Source: Sphingomonadales bacterium UBA6171 (lineage in GTDB: Bacteria; Pseudomonadota; Alphaproteobacteria; Sphingomonadales; Sphingomonadaceae). Taken from it: DNA of 9,339 nucleotides. Position 1 is the stretch's first letter. Each line of letters opens with the position of its first letter. The stretch is taken from contig DITZ01000022.1 of the NCBI GenBank assembly GCA_002422985.1, positions 1,962 through 11,300 of the forward strand. Direction: 5' to 3'. The notes under the pieces are model-generated. The model was not told the DNA's origin. It did no database searches and saw nothing but the letters and a program-made list of their open reading frames with translations. The translations under genes were made by a program, and so were the position numbers. This document shows positions 7,450 to 9,339 of this stretch, in pieces.

Positions 7450-7829
7450 TGGGCTGGAAATATGATCAATCGGCTGGCGAGCTATCCCATAATGGCGTGG
7501 TGGTGGCGCACGGTTACAGCGGCGCGGGCGCTGGCAAAAACAACCCGGCGATGGAGCATGTCCGGGCAACCGGGCCTATCCCGCGCGGGCATTGGAAAAT
7601 TCGCGCGCCGTATAACAGCAACGCTGTCGGCCCGTATGTGCTGCCCGTGTGGGCGGTGGATGGGCATCTGGACGATGTGCACGCGGGCACCGGCCGCAGC
7701 GCTTTTCGCATCCATGGCGACAGCGTGCGCGCGCCCGGCACCGCCAGCAAGGGCTGCATCATCGTTTCGCGGGCGGTGCGGCACCAGATTTGGCAGAGCG
7801 GCGACCGCGATCTGGAGGTTGTGGCGTGA
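7449..7829 (+). CDS. Tlde1/DUF2778-like (YkuD-type) peptidoglycan enzyme, candidate endolysin
   Basis: 126 residues, starting at ATG 7449. The sequence follows the Tlde1/DUF2778 pattern: 'HGYSGAGAGKNNPAMEHV' near 21-38, 'GPIPRGHWKI' (42-51), 'GPYVLPVWA' (61-69), and the active-site region 'GRSAFRIHGDS' with His89, then 'PGTASKGCIIV' with Ser100 and Cys103. The His and the Ser-X-Gly-Cys pair match the catalytic pair of L,D-transpeptidase-fold enzymes, which exchange or cleave peptidoglycan stem peptides through a cysteine thioester. Tlde1 itself is known as a type VI effector acting on tetrapeptide stems. Here the gene sits among holin-like and spanin genes, and no muramidase, amidase or transglycosylase gene is visible, so I infer it may be the phage endolysin. 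It has no signal peptide or SAR helix and would need a holin or the host to export it. Confidence 0.8.
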   Translation: MGWKYDQSAGELSHNGVVVAHGYSGAGAGKNNPAMEHVRATGPIPRGHWKIRAPYNSNAVGPYVLPVWAVDGHLDDVHAGTGRSAFRIHGDSVRAPGTASKGCIIVSRAVRHQIWQSGDRDLEVVA

Positions 7830-8173
7830 TGGGCGCGCTTTCTCCCATACTACGCAGTGTAGTGGGCGCCATCGCGTTCTGGTGCCCTGGGTGCGCGCGC
7901 GCCCATGCGGTGCCGATTAAGGCCGGCGCGGCCAGCGGCCCGCGTTGGCAGTGGGACGGGTCTTTCGACAGACCGACGCCCAAGCCCTCGCTGCTGGTGA
8001 CGTACAACGGCATCGACGCGGGGATCGATGGCGCGCCTCCCGCTATTTGCCACAGCTTCGTACGCGCCGGCCATATCGAGTTTCTGGCCGACTGCACCCA
8101 CGATCTGGCGGGGCAGACCGTACCGATTCCATTATGGCCGAAAGGGGCTGAACGATGGGCAAATTCCTGCTGA
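7829..8173 (+). CDS. DUF6527 family phage protein, probable metal binder
   Basis: 114 residues; the ATG at 7829 overlaps the previous stop (TGATG). The pattern 'FWCPGCARAH', 'WQWDGSFDRPTPKPSLLV', 'ICHSFVRAGHIEFLADCTH' and 'AGQTVPIPLW' is that of DUF6527, a small protein common in phages of proteobacteria. Cys19-Pro-Gly-Cys22, Cys74-His75 and Cys89-Thr-His91 would make a plausible zinc site. The function is unknown to me. Such proteins often lie near lysis or replication genes, which gives no role. The C-terminal 'WPKGAERWANSC' overlaps the start of the next gene by 19 bases. Confidence 0.75.
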   Translation: MGALSPILRSVVGAIAFWCPGCARAHAVPIKAGAASGPRWQWDGSFDRPTPKPSLLVTYNGIDAGIDGAPPAICHSFVRAGHIEFLADCTHDLAGQTVPIPLWPKGAERWANSC

Positions 8174-8262
8174 CCGGCGCGGGCATGATCGTGGGCGCCA
8201 TGCTGCTGCTGATGGTGGCGCTTTGGGTGCTGGTGGCGATTATCGCGGTGGTGGTGACGTGA
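8155..8262 (+). CDS. 35-residue single-TM peptide
   Basis: The frame ATG 8155 to TGA 8260-8262 encodes 35 residues that are almost all one hydrophobic helix: MGKFLLTGAGMI, then 'MLLLMVALWVLVAIIAVVV', ending Thr. AAAGGGG (8141-8147) lies 7 bases upstream of the ATG as a fair ribosome site, and the stop overlaps the i-spanin GTG (GTGA). The only charge is Lys3 at the N-terminus, so it probably inserts as a simple helix. A holin, antiholin or pinholin-like role is possible from context alone; no family is recognised. Confidence 0.6.
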   Translation: MGKFLLTGAGMIVGAMLLLMVALWVLVAIIAVVVT

Positions 8263-8687
8263 GCGGCGCGCAATGGGCGCTGCGCATCGGCGCCGCCGTG
8301 CTGGCGCTACTGCTGCTGGGCATGGCGATCTGGTGGCTGTTCATCCGGCCCGGCCAGATGGCCGACGATGCCGCCCGCGCGAAAGGCGATGCCGTGGTTG
8401 CCACCGGGCAGGCCGCGGCGGCGAAAGACGCAACGGGCATCATCGAAAAACATTTCACCGAACGCGAGAGGATCGAACGTGTCACCATCCAAGGATCTCA
8501 GATCATCGCGGCCGCGCCGGGCGCGGGTGACCGCATCCCTGATGCTGTCCATCGCGCTGGCCTGCGCGCTCTCTGCCTGCACGCGGACTATCGTGGATCC
8601 GCGCCCTGCCAGCAGCTGCACGACGCTGATTCCGCAGACGCTGCGCCGGCCGACGCCGGGCGCAACCCTGCCGGCGCTGGCAGATAA
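8259..8687 (+). CDS. Rz-like i-spanin (inner-membrane spanin)
   Basis: 142 residues from GTG 8259, which overlaps the previous stop. One N-terminal membrane helix (about 9-29, 'IGAAVLALLLLGMAIWWLF') is followed by a charged, Ala-rich region that may be helical (about 32-78, including 'IIEKHFTERERIERVTIQ'). This type II topology, with the bulk in the periplasm, matches i-spanins, which join an outer-membrane lipoprotein to disrupt the outer membrane at the end of lysis. From residue ~74 on, the same bases also encode the o-spanin in another frame; the last ~35 residues are low-complexity Ala/Asp/Gly, as expected of sequence constrained by the other frame. The internal Met22 would lose the membrane helix, so GTG is preferred. 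No separate Shine-Dalgarno is clear, and coupling to the upstream peptide is likely. Confidence 0.75.
   Translation: MSGAQWALRIGAAVLALLLLGMAIWWLFIRPGQMADDAARAKGDAVVATGQAAAAKDATGIIEKHFTERERIERVTIQGSQIIAAAPGAGDRIPDAVHRAGLRALCLHADYRGSAPCQQLHDADSADAAPADAGRNPAGAGR
8466..8472 (+). promoter_or_regulatory. Ribosome binding site of the o-spanin
   Basis: GAGAGGA inside the i-spanin gene, 6 bases before GTG 8479. It supports GTG 8479 over the later GTG (8526) or ATG (8541) in the same frame. Confidence 0.55.
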
Positions 8688-8847
8688 CAGCGCAGCCGCC
8701 TGGCCAGATTTCGCCAACCGCCAAACGGGGCAGTTGGGGCAAGCGAATCTGGACAAGGCCAGCATGATTGAGATCGTGGAGCGCTGCGAGGCGCGCGATG
8801 CGGAGACGCTGGCGAAGCTGACGCGGAAGCCGTGGTGGCGGTTTTAG
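8479..8847 (+). CDS. Rz1-like o-spanin lipoprotein, overlapping the i-spanin
   Basis: 122 residues from GTG 8479, read +1 relative to the i-spanin and overlapping it for 209 bases before running 160 bases beyond. The N-terminus is basic ('SPSKDLRSSRPRRARV'), followed by a hydrophobic core ('ASLMLSIALACALSAC') and a lipobox Leu31-Ser32-Ala33-Cys34, so a lipoprotein processed to Cys34 is expected. The mature part (~89 residues) includes 'VDPRPASSC', 'TPGATLPALADNSAAAW', 'LDKASMIEIVERCEARD' and ends 'RKPWWRF'. Arg at +2 after the Cys would permit outer-membrane sorting. The overlapping-frame arrangement is a hallmark of Rz/Rz1 pairs; this one is the overlapping rather than the fully embedded class, and longer than lambda Rz1. 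It is the last + strand gene, and its stop overlaps the 3' end of the convergent gene. Confidence 0.8.
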   Translation: MSPSKDLRSSRPRRARVTASLMLSIALACALSACTRTIVDPRPASSCTTLIPQTLRRPTPGATLPALADNSAAAWPDFANRQTGQLGQANLDKASMIEIVERCEARDAETLAKLTRKPWWRF

Positions 8848-9055
8848 CTGCCCGTTTTCAGCCGGAACAGCTCCCACTCTGCCAGCGGCATCCGCCGCCC
8901 GCCTGTGCCATATTCCCAATGCCGCCACGCGGCTGGGGTGGCGTGCACCAGCGCAGCAGCAGCGGCCCGCGCCGCCGGTAGCGGCCACTTTTTTCGTAGC
9001 CATTGTGGAGATATTCTCCAATGGATCGGACATCAGAAAACGACATGGTAGCCAA
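8844..9055 (-). pseudogene. Small HTH/Cro-like gene, apparently frameshifted
   Basis: On the - strand a TTG at 9055-9053 (ribosome site below) opens a frame reading ATMSFSDVRSIGEYLHNGYE, then 'KSGRYRRRG', which then degrades into unlikely sequence. A second - frame ending TAA at 8846-8844 reads 'AAAAALVHATPAAWRHWEYG', then 'GRRMPLAEWELFRLKTGS'. That has the look of a small phage DNA-binding/HTH protein, with a Trp-Glu-X-Gly turn followed by Met-Pro and 'WELF' near the end. It lacks its own good start, since TGA occurs upstream in that frame. Joining the two frames somewhere between about 8953 and 8995, at the six-A run or in the GC-rich stretch, gives a ~70-residue protein. It may be a pseudogene, a frameshift error, or simply two unrelated fragments. 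It lies downstream of the integrase on the same strand; its 3' end overlaps the o-spanin stop. Confidence 0.5.
9000..9024. repeat. Imperfect inverted repeat
   Basis: CCATTG (9000-9005), an unpaired TG, GAGA (9008-9011), loop TAT, TCTC (9015-9018), CAATGG (9019-9024). Ten base pairs with a two-base bulge. It lies inside the small - strand frame. It could be an operator-like dyad, but is weak evidence alone. Confidence 0.4.
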
Positions 9056-9060
9056 CGCAA

Positions 9061-9066
9061 TCCTCT
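9061..9066 (-). promoter_or_regulatory. Ribosome binding site for the TTG start at 9055
   Basis: On the - strand AGAGGA lies 5 bases before TTG 9055. The in-frame ATG at 9046 is 14 bases away, too far, so the TTG is preferred if this gene is real. Confidence 0.4.
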
Positions 9067-9129
9067 GAAAACACAGAATTGTTGCACGCCTGCCGGGCCC
9101 ACCACCTGCTTTGTTATGTGGCTGATATG

Positions 9130-9339
9130 TTATGGGTTTTTTGTTGATATGGCTAATCTGGTTTGGAAATTAGCCATCTTGGCGTCTGCGGCGTCTGCAA
9201 GCAGGGCGCTGTTAGCCTCTCTGATGTAACGGCTCACCTCGCTGTCGGTGCGGTGGCCGGTCCATGATTTTATTTCGGCGTGGGTGGCGTTGGCGTGGGC
9301 CAGGCGGATGGCGGCGAGCTTGCGCAGGCCGTGGGCTGC
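9130..9339 (-). CDS. int: Tyrosine integrase, C-terminal part (5' end outside window)
   Basis: Read on the - strand from the right edge, 69 residues before TAA (9132-9130). The C-terminal catalytic signature of phage tyrosine recombinases is clear: 'AAHGLRKLAAIRLA' contains His-X-X-Arg; 'THAEIKSWTGHRT' holds the Thr-Gly-His box; 'SEVSRYIREAN' supplies the Tyr nucleophile (residue 38 of this fragment), followed by an Ala-rich helix and a short tail. These enzymes cut and rejoin attP and attB through a 3'-phosphotyrosine. The catalytic N-terminal half lies outside the window. It converges on the lysis genes across a 74-base gap with a small - strand gene in between. A phage-borne integrase is the simplest reading; a neighbouring element is the alternative. 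Confidence 0.9.
   Translation of the reverse strand, partial: AAHGLRKLAAIRLAHANATHAEIKSWTGHRTDSEVSRYIREANSALLADAADAKMANFQTRLAISTKNP
9149..9177. repeat. Perfect 9-bp inverted repeat in the integrase 3' end
   Basis: ATGGCTAAT (9149-9157) and ATTAGCCAT (9169-9177) are exact reverse complements with an 11-base loop. It is inside the integrase coding region (- strand), about 17 bases from its stop. Neither strand has a U-run directly after the stem, so it is not a standard intrinsic terminator. Confidence 0.6.

Noticed and set aside
4960..9128. Exact 13-base match ATGTGGCTGATAT at 4960-4972 and 9116-9128, considered as an att-like direct repeat
   Set aside because: One 13-base match is expected by chance about once in a window this long, and the left copy lies within coding sequence of a tail-region gene.
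9101..9142. Possible + strand terminator ending in a six-T run (9137-9142)
   Set aside because: The only stem nearby (CCAC/GTGG) is four pairs long and about 16 bases from the T run.
9005..9229. + strand frame of 74 codons near the right end
   Set aside because: It is antisense to the integrase C-terminus and the small - strand gene, and its product has no recognisable pattern.

Overview
The window looks like the late region of a tailed, siphovirus-like temperate phage or prophage from a GC-rich alphaproteobacterium. A sphingomonad host is my best guess, from base composition, codon choice (GTG, CTG, GCG and GGC dominate) and the look of the tail and DUF proteins; this is inference, since no database was searched. 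From base 1 to 8847 every recognised gene lies on the + strand and each starts inside or overlapping the end of the one before it, with no intergenic base. This suggests one translationally coupled late operon.

Layout. (1) Tail tip, 1-5376: the end of a tail hub-like protein, a DUF6950/NlpC-P60-like protein with a His-Asp-Cys motif, a 1363-residue J-like tip/receptor-binding protein with several fibre-type modules, and an unrecognised 139-residue protein. (2) 5373-5834: a coiled-coil protein with a C-terminal membrane helix, XhlA-like in architecture. (3) 5831-6822: a D12-class DNA adenine methylase broken into two frames at a run of nine G, with a 39-bp tandem repeat in its middle. (4) Lysis region, 6819-8847: a two-TM holin-like protein, a 44-residue and a 35-residue membrane protein, a 58-residue helical protein, a Tlde1/DUF2778 (YkuD-like) protein that is the only wall-active enzyme visible, a DUF6527 protein with Cys/His pairs, and an i-spanin/o-spanin pair in overlapping frames. 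(5) On the - strand, 8844-9339: a small HTH-like gene that appears frameshifted, then the C-terminal 69 residues of a tyrosine integrase that runs off the right edge.

Working together: the first block builds the tail tip that recognises the host, the methylase probably modified phage DNA, and the last block would permeabilise the inner membrane, attack peptidoglycan and disrupt the outer membrane. The convergent integrase marks the temperate lifestyle. The most notable points are the methylase with a G9 tract at its frame break, which is either phase-variable, decayed or a sequencing error, and a lysis cassette whose only candidate endolysin is an L,D-transpeptidase-type domain.

No tRNA, rRNA, CRISPR array, insertion sequence, convincing promoter or intrinsic terminator was seen. 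The only gap between genes is about 74 bases (9056-9129).
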